Part shown: positions 7,348-14,546 of the stretch, one piece after another
Numbering within the stretch: position 1 is the stretch's first letter
Layout: every line of letters begins with the position of its first letter
Assembly: GCA_041584015.1 (NCBI GenBank)
Contig: JBFHES010000092.1
Location: 1-15,329 of the forward strand
Reading direction: 5' to 3'
DNA: 15,329 nt
Source of the DNA: JBFHES01 sp041584015
GTDB lineage: Bacteria; Bacteroidota; Bacteroidia; Bacteroidales; M50B96
The notes under the pieces: model-generated
Told to the model about the DNA's origin: nothing
The model's input: the letters and a program-made list of their open reading frames with translations, nothing else
The model's database searches: none
Position numbers and translations under genes: made by a program

Positions 7348-8226
7348 ATGATGAAAGTGCTGGTAACCGGTGCAAACGGTCAGCTTGGAAGCGAGCTAAG
7401 AGCTATTGCGAATCAATTTAAAGAATTTGAATTATTATTTACCGATGTGGCCGAATTAGATATTTGCGACAAATCAGCTATTGACGAATATTTCAAAAAA
7501 AACACCATAGCCTACGCTGTTAATTGTGCGGCCTATACAGTTGTTGACAAAGCAGAAGAGGATAAAACCAATGCGTATAAAATAAATGTAACAGCCGTAG
7601 ATAACCTGGCAAAGGCTTGTAAGGAATTTAACACTAAACTGGTGCATGTATCAACGGACTATGTATTTAATGGCTTTAATCATAAGCCATATGTAGAAAC
7701 CGATCAAACAAGTCCGAACTCTTATTACGGGGAAACAAAACTACAAGGAGAGCAAGCATTTACGCAAAGCGGTGTGGAGGGAATAATTGTTCGCACATCG
7801 TGGCTTTATTCTGCATATGGAAACAATTTTGTAAAAACGATCATGCGACTTTCTGAAGAGCGCGATTCGTTGGGAGTTATTTTTGATCAAATTGGAACAC
7901 CAACCTGGGCAAATGATCTAGCGGCAGCCATCATGCAAGCCCTCTTATTCGACAGTAACAGCCCGGACAAGAAATTCTCTGGCATTTATCACTACAGTAA
8001 CGAGGGTGTTTGCTCATGGTACGATTTTGCAAAAGAGATTGCAGCATATGCCGAACACAATTGTACCATCAATGCCATTGAAGGGAAAGATTACCCGCTA
8101 CCAGCTCCACGCCCATTCTACAGTGTGCTAAACAAAGCAGCAATAAAATCTGATTTTCTCATTACAATACCTCATTGGAAAGAGAGCTTACATCAGTGTA
8201 TGGATTTATTAATAGAAAAGAAATAA
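7348..8226 (+). CDS. rmlD: dTDP-4-dehydrorhamnose reductase
   Basis: Last step of dTDP-L-rhamnose synthesis: NAD(P)H-dependent reduction at C4. With the start at 7348 the N-terminus is MMKVLVTGANGQLG, with the Rossmann glycines at 8-14. STDYVFNG is at 102-109, the catalytic YxxxK (Y127-K131) in SYYGETK, and VRTSWLYS at about 149-156. The tandem ATG at 7351 is an equally good start; a TTG at 7342 is less likely. The 292-residue length is normal. It is translated closely after rmlC and nine bases before the phosphohexomutase gene, so the three form one unit. Confidence 0.94.
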   Translation: MMKVLVTGANGQLGSELRAIANQFKEFELLFTDVAELDICDKSAIDEYFKKNTIAYAVNCAAYTVVDKAEEDKTNAYKINVTAVDNLAKACKEFNTKLVHVSTDYVFNGFNHKPYVETDQTSPNSYYGETKLQGEQAFTQSGVEGIIVRTSWLYSAYGNNFVKTIMRLSEERDSLGVIFDQIGTPTWANDLAAAIMQALLFDSNSPDKKFSGIYHYSNEGVCSWYDFAKEIAAYAEHNCTINAIEGKDYPLPAPRPFYSVLNKAAIKSDFLITIPHWKESLHQCMDLLIEKK

Positions 8227-8235
8227 CACTACATC

Positions 8236-9978
8236 ATGGAACATACAGATACATTAAAACTGGTAAAAGCTAAAGCGCAAAGCTGGTTAGACGGAAACTT
8301 TAATGAAGAAACTAAAAAAGAAATCAAGCATCTTCTGGAGCATGATGAAGCCAATTTGATTGAGAGTTTCTACAAAGACCTTGAATTTGGAACAGGTGGG
8401 TTACGAGGAATCATGGGCGTTGGAACCAATCGGATGAATATTTACACCGTTGGAATGGCCACACAAGGCTTGTCAAACTACCTGCTCAAGGAATTTTCCA
8501 GCGAAGATCAAATTAAAGTTGCAGTAGCACATGACTGCAGAAACAATAGTCGTTTATTTGCAGAAACCACTGCTAAAATTTTTGCGGCAAATGGATTTAA
8601 AGTCTATCTGTTCGATGCCTTGCGACCAACACCAGAACTCTCTTTTGCTATTCGCGAACTTGGATGTAAAAGCGGCGTAGTTGTTACAGCTAGCCACAAC
8701 CCAAAAGAATACAATGGATTTAAAGCTTACTGGGAAGATGGAAGCCAGTTAATTAATCCGCATGATGTTAATGTGGTTAATGAAGCGGCAAAAGTTACTG
8801 TTGATGATATTAAGTTTGATGGTAACGAGGATCAGATTGAAGCTCTTGGTGAAGCATTTGACAAAATCTATTTGGAAAAGGTAAAAGCATTGTCACTAAA
8901 TCCAGAGGCGATTAAAAATCAACACGACCTAAAAATAGTTTATACACCTATCCATGGAACCGGTGTTGAAATGGTTCCTGCTGCTCTGCGTAATATTGGG
9001 TTTACAAATATTTATAATATTCCTGAACAGGATGTGATTAGTGGCGATTTTCCCACCGTAATTTCTCCAAACCCAGAAGAGGCTGCGGCACTAGATTTAG
9101 CCATGAAAAAGGCAAAGGAAATTGATGCCGATATCGTGATGGCAACCGACCCCGACTCCGACAGAGTTGGTATAGCGGTTAAGAACGACAAGAACGAATT
9201 CATACTTGTTAACGGGAATCAAACAACCGTACTGCTTACCTATTATTTATTACAACAATGGCAGGAACGCAAAAAACTGACAGGTAAAGAGTTCATCGTT
9301 AAAACAATTGTAACAACCGACCTCATCAATATTATTGCCGACCATTTTAAAGTTGAGAACTTTGAAGTACTTACAGGTTTTAAATTCATTGCAGACATTA
9401 TTCGAAAACTCGAAGGTGAGAAAACCTATATTGGCGGTGGCGAAGAAAGCTACGGTTTCTTAGCTGGTGATTTTGTTAGAGACAAGGACGCCATTAGTGC
9501 TTGTGCATTGCTTGGCGAAATTGCCGCCTGGACAAAGGATAACGGCAAATCTATTTTCGAACTCTTACAAGAGTTATATATGCAATTTGGTTTCTTCAAA
9601 GAGCATCTTATTCCAATTACCAAGAAAGGAAGAACCGGTGCTGAAGAAATTAAAAAGATGATGGATCAATTCCGATCATCACCTCCTCAGTCCATAGCAG
9701 GCTCTGATGTAGTACTCATTCACGATTATCAGATGCAAAAAACATTTGACCAGATTAGCGATTTGCGCTATGACATCACTTTACCAAAATCGAATGTAAT
9801 TCAATACATTACGGCCGATGGCACAAAAGTATCATTACGTCCTTCAGGTACCGAACCGAAGATTAAATTTTACTTTAGCGTAAGAGAGCCTCTTGCTTCC
9901 AAATCGGAGTTCTATGCAACAGAGGCACGTCTGGATGCGAAAATACAAGGTATTATTAAAGAACTAAATATCGGTTAA
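8236..9978 (+). CDS. Phosphoglucomutase/phosphomannomutase family enzyme
   Basis: Alpha-D-phosphohexomutase of the long (PGM2-like) type, 580 residues, interconverting hexose 1- and 6-phosphates. All four signature loops are present: TASHNPKEYNGFKAY with the phosphoserine S153; the metal-binding loop DPDSDR (305-310); the sugar-binding GEESYG (402-407); and the phosphate-binding RPSGTEPKIKFY (535-546). FGTGGLRG is at 51-58. Whether it prefers glucose, mannose or another sugar (some relatives act on pentose phosphates) cannot be told from these motifs. Its place after rmlD suggests it supplies glucose-1-phosphate for RmlA and for UDP-glucose, the substrate of Ugd. Confidence 0.93.
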   Translation: MEHTDTLKLVKAKAQSWLDGNFNEETKKEIKHLLEHDEANLIESFYKDLEFGTGGLRGIMGVGTNRMNIYTVGMATQGLSNYLLKEFSSEDQIKVAVAHDCRNNSRLFAETTAKIFAANGFKVYLFDALRPTPELSFAIRELGCKSGVVVTASHNPKEYNGFKAYWEDGSQLINPHDVNVVNEAAKVTVDDIKFDGNEDQIEALGEAFDKIYLEKVKALSLNPEAIKNQHDLKIVYTPIHGTGVEMVPAALRNIGFTNIYNIPEQDVISGDFPTVISPNPEEAAALDLAMKKAKEIDADIVMATDPDSDRVGIAVKNDKNEFILVNGNQTTVLLTYYLLQQWQERKKLTGKEFIVKTIVTTDLINIIADHFKVENFEVLTGFKFIADIIRKLEGEKTYIGGGEESYGFLAGDFVRDKDAISACALLGEIAAWTKDNGKSIFELLQELYMQFGFFKEHLIPITKKGRTGAEEIKKMMDQFRSSPPQSIAGSDVVLIHDYQMQKTFDQISDLRYDITLPKSNVIQYITADGTKVSLRPSGTEPKIKFYFSVREPLASKSEFYATEARLDAKIQGIIKELNIG

Positions 9979-9993
9979 TAATAGCTTAAGGGA

Positions 9994-10227
9994 ATGGGCA
10001 AGATAAGAGAGATTCTAGTTGGCTGGAAAAACCTGTGGTTTACAAGCCCTGAAATAAAAAAGATGGCAGCTGAACGAGAAGCAGTGTGTGCAACTTGCGA
10101 ACACGCAAGCAAAAGCATTTACCTCCATTGCAATTTATGTGGTTGTTACATTCCTGCAAAGGCAAGTAGCAAAACCTCTAAATGCCCCGATGGTAGATGG
10201 CCTGCAATAGAGAACAGTGATGAATAA
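9994..10227 (+). CDS. Small six-cysteine protein, probable metal-binding knuckle
   Basis: A 77-residue protein whose function I do not recognise. Six cysteines are arranged as CATC (C32, C35), CNLCGC (C46, C49, C51) and CPDGRW (C64), a pattern like small zinc-ribbon proteins with a C-terminal CPxGxW motif. The N-terminal third is basic and aromatic (GWKNLWF) and not a signal peptide, so it is likely cytoplasmic. It begins 15 bases after the phosphohexomutase stop and should be co-transcribed with it. The cysteine spacing and good codon continuity argue that it is a real gene. A zinc-binding or nucleic-acid-contacting role is inference only. Confidence 0.75.
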   Translation: MGKIREILVGWKNLWFTSPEIKKMAAEREAVCATCEHASKSIYLHCNLCGCYIPAKASSKTSKCPDGRWPAIENSDE

Positions 10228-10308
10228 GCATGGAGCAGTTAACAAAACAGAAGGGAAGTGCGGGAAACAGATGCTGCCTAAGCTATCGAATCGTTAAAAT
10301 TCTAATTT

Positions 10309-10725
10309 ATGAAATCATATAGAAAAGAACTCTGGTTTAATACTACAAGCCGACGCCAGCTAATAAATATTACTCATGAAGTAAATGCTTGCTTGGTAGA
10401 AAGTGGCATACAAGAAGGTATGATCTTAGTGAATGCCATGCACATAACCTCCAGTATATTTATTAACGACGATGAAGCTGGCTTACATGCCGACTATGAA
10501 ACCTGGCTTGAAAAACTTGCACCGGAAAAGCCTCACTCCTACTATCATCATAATACCTATGAAGACAATGCCGATGCGCATTTAAAACGAACAATAATGG
10601 GTAGAGAGGTTGTTGTTGCCATAACAAATAGCGAACTTGACTTTGGTCCATGGGAACAAATATTTTATGGTGAATTCGATGGCAAACGGAAAAAGCGTGT
10701 GCTCGTAAAAATTATTGGAGAATAA
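10309..10725 (+). CDS. YjbQ/UPF0047 family protein
   Basis: A 138-residue protein matching the YjbQ (UPF0047) family, a small trimeric fold annotated as a secondary thiamine-phosphate synthase-like enzyme from weak activity in a few members; the physiological role is unsettled. Family signatures are visible: HITSSIFINDDE (45-56) with its His and Asn, the WLEKLAP helix (66-72), DNADAHLKRTIMG (86-98) with the conserved HLK, and GPWEQIFYGEFDG (113-125). It follows the small cysteine-rich gene after 81 bases without a clear promoter or terminator. Nothing nearby ties it to thiamine synthesis. Confidence 0.9.
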   Translation: MKSYRKELWFNTTSRRQLINITHEVNACLVESGIQEGMILVNAMHITSSIFINDDEAGLHADYETWLEKLAPEKPHSYYHHNTYEDNADAHLKRTIMGREVVVAITNSELDFGPWEQIFYGEFDGKRKKRVLVKIIGE

Positions 10726-10789
10726 AATACACATTAAAGAAAACATTTGGCAAAACCTCTTGTTTAAAAAAAGAACAAAACAATTAAAC

Positions 10790-11329
10790 ATGAAAAGAAT
10801 AACATTATTACTCGTAACAATTCTACTGAGCACCATTATTGCAATGGGCCAATCTTCCATACATGAGTTTAAGGTAAATGACATCGATGGAAAAGAATTC
10901 GATTTAGCATCCTTAAAAGGTAAAAAAGTAATGGTAGTAAATACTGCCAGCAAGTGTGGTTTAACTCCTCAGTACGAGGCTTTGGAAAAATTATATAAAG
11001 AGTTAGGCGGCGACAAGTTTACCATAGTTGGTTTTCTGGCCAATAACTTTATGAAACAAGAACCAGGAACCGATGAGGAAATTAAGGAATTTTGCCAGAA
11101 GAATTATGGCGTAACTTTTCCTATGATGAGCAAGATCTCTGTAAAAGGTAAGGATCAACATCCCGTTTATGAGTGGTTAACCCAAAAAGAAAAGAACGGA
11201 GTTGAAGACAGTAAAGTGAAATGGAATTTCCAGAAATACCTGATTGATGAAAATGGAAAGCTTGTAAAAGTAATCTCGCCTAGTACTGCTCCAATGGATG
11301 AAGAAATTCTAGATTGGATTAAAGGATAG
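10790..11329 (+). CDS. Exported glutathione peroxidase-family peroxidase
   Basis: Thiol peroxidase of the GPx family with a signal peptide, probably acting outside the cytoplasm. Using ATG 10790 (179 aa), the N-terminus is basic then hydrophobic (KRITLLLVTILLS), with likely cleavage around G20-Q21. The peroxidatic cysteine is C56 in NTASKCGLTPQY. C102 in EFCQKNYGVTFP matches the resolving cysteine of thioredoxin-dependent members. W145 and N146 in KWNFQKYLID complete part of the catalytic tetrad. The loop that normally reads FPCNQF is FLANNF here, so the tetrad Gln is Asn (N86). A TTG start at 10715, overlapping yjbQ, would put 25 unrelated residues before the signal peptide and is rejected. 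The gene is 64 bases after yjbQ and ends before a strong terminator. Confidence 0.9.
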   Translation: MKRITLLLVTILLSTIIAMGQSSIHEFKVNDIDGKEFDLASLKGKKVMVVNTASKCGLTPQYEALEKLYKELGGDKFTIVGFLANNFMKQEPGTDEEIKEFCQKNYGVTFPMMSKISVKGKDQHPVYEWLTQKEKNGVEDSKVKWNFQKYLIDENGKLVKVISPSTAPMDEEILDWIKG

Positions 11330-11351
11330 AAAAACAAGACAAAAATATTTT

Positions 11352-11389
11352 AAGAAAGCCTGCAAATTGCAGGCTTTCTTATTTTTTTT
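11352..11389. terminator. Bidirectional intrinsic terminator between convergent genes
   Basis: A 12-bp perfect stem (AAGAAAGCCTGC / GCAGGCTTTCTT) with loop AAATT is followed on the plus strand by A and eight T, and on the minus strand by TTAAAATATTTTT. It lies between the peroxidase gene (plus) and the DUF3788 gene (minus) and would stop transcription from both sides. Confidence 0.92.
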
Positions 11390-11391
11390 CG

Positions 11392-11811
11392 TTAATGAGC
11401 CAGCTTAAACTCAATCAACTTTTTAATATCATCCAATATTTCAAATCCTGTAACATCAATGTTAATTCCGCGCCCCTCAGCATAAACTTTTGCAGTAGTT
11501 AGTTTCATTTTTATTTCTTCGTTCATATTACTAGCCAGTATTGCATTGGTGGCTTTTTGGCCAAACACAAAAGCTACTTTAAAATATTCCTCTCGTGGTA
11601 ACAGATAAATAATTGCGCGCTTCTTATCTTTTATTCTAAAACTCCAGCCATATTTCTTACCTGGAAAATTCCATTCAGCCCTTGCTTTCGGATATTTTTG
11701 AAAGGTAAAATCAAATAAGAGTTTCCATAACTCATACGACTTACCAATACCAGATTTAAGACTTGCTTCATCCGGAATCACAGCCTTTTCCATGAAAATG
11801 CTAGCATCCAT
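11392..11811 (-). CDS. DUF3788 family protein
   Basis: A 139-residue cytoplasmic protein that resembles the DUF3788 family, of unknown function. Typical features are AEWNFPGKKYGWSFRI (45-60), the KKRAIIYLLPREEYFKVAF stretch (63-81) and FGQKA (83-87). There is no signal peptide and there are no membrane segments. It begins 11 bases downstream of the acetyltransferase gene, so the two form one operon that ends at the bidirectional terminator. No function can be given. Confidence 0.82.
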   Translation of the reverse strand: MDASIFMEKAVIPDEASLKSGIGKSYELWKLLFDFTFQKYPKARAEWNFPGKKYGWSFRIKDKKRAIIYLLPREEYFKVAFVFGQKATNAILASNMNEEIKMKLTTAKVYAEGRGINIDVTGFEILDDIKKLIEFKLAH

Positions 11812-11822
11812 TTTATAACGAT

Positions 11823-12344
11823 TTAAATTAAACTATCGAATTCCTTTGGAAATATCACCATTCCTGCTTTGTTTTCTAACGCACGCTCAGCAAGTTCAAT
11901 AGCCATAAATGCATTATCGGGCACATCGTAGGCACATGTGATTTGCCACTTGCTGGCCTTTTGAAATCCGAATCTTGGATAATACTGCTCATGTCCTAAT
12001 ACAATCACCGAATCGTGCTTAAGTTCCTGAACACGCTCCAAGCCATATTTAACCAACAAACTTCCGATTCCTAAATTCTGATATTCGGGTAAAACAGACA
12101 TTGGTGCCAAGGAAAGTGTCTCAAAATTTTCAGCCTTTCCTTTAATTACCAGCGGATAGAATAAAATGTGCCCAAGCACTTTTCCTTCAACCTCAGCTAC
12201 CAACGAAAGTTTGGGAATAAAAGCACTATTCATACGCAGCTGTTCTACTAAAAGCCCTTCACCGGCCTGACCAAAAGCCAAATCATTTACTTGCTTAATT
12301 GCATCATAATCGGCTGGATTTTCGTGCCTGATAAATACATCCAT
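11823..12344 (-). CDS. GNAT family N-acetyltransferase (YhbS-like)
   Basis: A 173-residue acetyl-CoA-dependent N-acetyltransferase. The acetyl-CoA loop is QNLGIGSLL (89-97), preceded by the usual strand LAPMSVLPEY (79-88), and LGHEQYYPRFGF (116-127) is typical of the YhbS-like subgroup. The substrate (amine, amino acid or protein) is unknown. The gene comes first in a two-gene unit with the DUF3788 gene and has a TAnnTTTG element just upstream. Confidence 0.88.
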   Translation of the reverse strand: MDVFIRHENPADYDAIKQVNDLAFGQAGEGLLVEQLRMNSAFIPKLSLVAEVEGKVLGHILFYPLVIKGKAENFETLSLAPMSVLPEYQNLGIGSLLVKYGLERVQELKHDSVIVLGHEQYYPRFGFQKASKWQITCAYDVPDNAFMAIELAERALENKAGMVIFPKEFDSLI

Positions 12345-12372
12345 AGTTTTTCAGTTTAGAAATACAATCTTA

Positions 12373-12380
12373 CAAATTTA
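12373..12380 (-). promoter_or_regulatory. -7 promoter element for the acetyltransferase gene
   Basis: On the minus strand TAAATTTG matches TAnnTTTG exactly, 28 bases before the ATG. A clear -33 TTTG at 17-21 bases upstream is not seen, so the call rests on the -7 element and its position. The 273-base gap 12345-12617 that contains it has no other supported feature. Confidence 0.42.
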
Positions 12381-12617
12381 CTTTCAAACAGCGTTACTTG
12401 AATCAGTGTTGCACAGAAAAAAATCCTGCATTCGTATACTCCTTACTTACAACCATTCCCAATTCTCGGACTACCTTATCTAGAACTCGGCTGCTGTTTA
12501 TATTGCTCTATGTAGTGGAGGGCAAAAAAATGGAACGATACCTATATATAGTAAACGCGAGCAAAGCAACCGAGAAGCATCTTAACAAGTACAATGGAAA
12601 ATACATCGTATATTTAT

Positions 12618-13166
12618 TTAGTCAGCAATCATTGCTTTTCGTAACTGTTCAGCAAGTTCGCTGCCGAGTAAATGTTCTACTATTTTCAATCCAAAGTCGA
12701 TGGCTGTACCTGGACCTCTTGCGGTGATAATATTTCCACTTGCAACCACCTTTTGATCCAGCACATCGGCACCAACAAGAAATTTCTCAAAGCCTGGATA
12801 ACATACAGCCTGTTTACCCTTAAGCAAATCCAATCCACCCAGAATCATTGGCGCAGCGCATATCGCACCAATCGGTTTGTTAGCTACATTAAACTTAACC
12901 AACTGCTGCTTTAGTTTTTCATGATCGTTAAGGCTTGCAGCTCCAGGCATACCTCCTGGTAGCACGATCATATCAACCTTACTAAAATCTACTTCAATAA
13001 ACACCTTATCCGCTAAAACCGTAATATCATGCGAACCTGCAACCATTCGTCTGTCTGTTACAGAAACCATTGAAACATCAACGGCTGCACGTCTTAATAC
13101 ATCAACAATTGTTATAGCTTCAATTTCTTCAAAGCCGGTGGCAAAAAAAACAGCAACACTTTTCAT
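12618..13166 (-). CDS. DJ-1/PfpI family protein (YajL/ThiJ-like)
   Basis: A 182-residue protein of the DJ-1/PfpI superfamily, closest in pattern to YajL/DJ-1. The family's two active-site residues are visible: the acidic residue in TGFEEIEA (E14) and the nucleophile C103 in GAICAAPMIL. LPGGMPGA (69-76) and YPGFE follow the family pattern. Members have been linked to oxidative-stress protection, chaperone and glyoxalase or deglycase activities; which applies here is unknown. It lies 97 bases downstream of queA on the same strand. Confidence 0.9.
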   Translation of the reverse strand: MKSVAVFFATGFEEIEAITIVDVLRRAAVDVSMVSVTDRRMVAGSHDITVLADKVFIEVDFSKVDMIVLPGGMPGAASLNDHEKLKQQLVKFNVANKPIGAICAAPMILGGLDLLKGKQAVCYPGFEKFLVGADVLDQKVVASGNIITARGPGTAIDFGLKIVEHLLGSELAEQLRKAMIAD

Positions 13167-13208
13167 AATCTAAACTTGTTTGTTTTATAAAGATATGAAT
13201 AATTAAAA

Positions 13209-13227
13209 AACAGTTCCACAATCTGTT
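13209..13227 (-). terminator. Weak hairpin after queA
   Basis: Read on the minus strand AACAG / CTGTT forms a 5-bp stem with a nine-base loop, followed by five T. The stem is short, so this is at most a weak terminator between queA and the DJ-1 family gene. Confidence 0.28.
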
Positions 13228-13263
13228 AAGCTTAAATATTTCGAATAAATCCCTTGCCAATTT

Positions 13264-14490
13264 TTACTTCTTCATCAGTAATGAGCTGTCGCCATAACTA
13301 AGAAAACGATAATCATTTGCCAATGCATGCTCGTAAACTTTTTGCCAATCATCTCCGATAAGAGCTGCAACCAAAAGTAATAATGTACTTTTAGGTAAAT
13401 GATAATTGGTAATTAAGCCACCCACAACCTTGAACTCATAGCCCGGCACAATCATTATCTGTGTAGCAGAATGAAGAAAGTCGAGATTCCTGACATGGAT
13501 ATAATCAAATAGTGCACGCAATGCTTCTTCTGCTGTGTGATGCTGAGGCAGCTCATAAACCTCCCACTGGCTTACACTTAGTTTAACACGATCATCATCT
13601 GCAGTTAATAATTTCACACCAAGCCAATAGAGTGTTTCCAGAGTACGAACAGAAGTTGTACCCACAGCGATAACCGCATCTCTGTTTTTAATAAGCTGTT
13701 CGAGAAAAGCTTTAGTGATATAAAAATGCTCGGTGTGCATTTCATGGTCTGCAATTACTGCAGCACTAACAGGTTTGAATGTACCGGCGCCAACATGCAA
13801 TGTTAACTCTCCTGTCTCAACACCATTAGATTCAAGCTCCTTAAGCACTTGAGGTGTAAAATGCAATCCTGCAGTTGGCGCAGCAACTGAACCATCTGTT
13901 TTGGAATATATTGTTTGATAACGTGCGTTATCAGAATCTTCGGTTTCTCGATTCAAGTAAGGGGGAATTGGAAGGACACCAGCCTCTTCTAATATCTGAC
14001 TAAAAGTAAGCTCTTCATTATCCCAGGTAAAACTTACAATAAAAGTCAGTCCATTAGCCTTTAATTTCGATGCTCTTAATTCTATGTCAATGCCATCAAC
14101 ACGGAGCTCCATTACTAAGTCTTCACCTTTCCATTTCTTGGCATTGCCCACCATGCACTCCCATTGCACAGCTTTTCGCTGAGAAAAAGCAACAGCATAA
14201 TCATTCGGGGAATGAGGCTCCAAACAGAATACTTCTATTGACGCACCAGTACTTTTTTTAAAATGCAAACGTGCCTGAATAACCTTGGTGTTATTAAAAA
14301 CCAAAAAACTAGCTGGTTTTAGAATTTCGTGTAAGTTCGAAAACTGCTTATCCTCAATACGTCCATTATTGAAATAAAGCAACTTCGATTGATCTCTCTG
14401 TTCCAAGGGGTACTTCGGAATTCGTTCAGACGGCAACTCGAAATTATAGTCCTCGATACTTATTTGGCGAATATTTTCAGTGTTCTTCAA
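13264..14490 (-). CDS. queA: S-adenosylmethionine:tRNA ribosyltransferase-isomerase
   Basis: Transfers and rearranges the ribosyl part of S-adenosylmethionine onto 7-aminomethyl-7-deazaguanine in tRNA, giving epoxyqueuosine. Motifs: FELPSERIPKYPLEQRD (17-33), LVFNNTKVIQARL (63-75), SVAAPTAGLHFT (201-212), LHVGAGTFKPV (231-241), HEMHTEHF (249-256), and GGLITNYHLPKSTLLLLV near the C-terminus. At 408 residues it is longer than the roughly 350-residue proteobacterial enzyme, as is usual in Bacteroidota. The only usable start is TTG at 14490: an in-frame stop lies two codons upstream and the family-conserved region starts by residue 10 with no ATG before it. Confidence 0.95.
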   Translation of the reverse strand: MKNTENIRQISIEDYNFELPSERIPKYPLEQRDQSKLLYFNNGRIEDKQFSNLHEILKPASFLVFNNTKVIQARLHFKKSTGASIEVFCLEPHSPNDYAVAFSQRKAVQWECMVGNAKKWKGEDLVMELRVDGIDIELRASKLKANGLTFIVSFTWDNEELTFSQILEEAGVLPIPPYLNRETEDSDNARYQTIYSKTDGSVAAPTAGLHFTPQVLKELESNGVETGELTLHVGAGTFKPVSAAVIADHEMHTEHFYITKAFLEQLIKNRDAVIAVGTTSVRTLETLYWLGVKLLTADDDRVKLSVSQWEVYELPQHHTAEEALRALFDYIHVRNLDFLHSATQIMIVPGYEFKVVGGLITNYHLPKSTLLLLVAALIGDDWQKVYEHALANDYRFLSYGDSSLLMKK

Positions 14491-14507
14491 ATCTCAAATT
14501 TTGGCGT

Positions 14508-14537
14508 CAAAAATAGTTAACTTTACGCACTCTAAAA
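14508..14537 (-). promoter_or_regulatory. Promoter candidate for queA
   Basis: On the minus strand TATTTTTG (14515-14508) matches TAnnTTTG exactly, with TTTT (14537-14534) 18 bases upstream as an imperfect -33 element. The predicted start lies about 10-15 bases before the TTG start codon, which supports that start. Confidence 0.45.
14518..14525 (+). promoter_or_regulatory. Possible -7 element for the DUF2027/Smr gene
   Basis: TAACTTTA differs from TAnnTTTG in its last base and lies 21 bases before the ATG. TTTTG at 14499-14503 is only 14 bases upstream, which is short. It is a weak call, given mainly because the 56-base gap between divergent genes must hold both promoters. Confidence 0.25.
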
Positions 14538-14546
14538 CATATTGAG

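Noticed and set aside
10220..10297. A 25-codon open frame starting in the stop region of the small cysteine-rich gene
   Set aside because: The start overlaps the previous gene in the usual coupling style, but the translation is not protein-like, and its only support is position.
10463..10953. Minus-strand open frames opposite yjbQ and the peroxidase gene
   Set aside because: They are shadows of two genes with clear family motifs.
12398..12914. Plus-strand open frames over the gap and the DJ-1 family gene
   Set aside because: They begin with TTG or inside the DJ-1 gene and run through its antisense. The stretch from the ATG at 12531 (MERYLYIVNASK...) looks mildly protein-like but most of its length is antisense to DJ-1 coding sequence.
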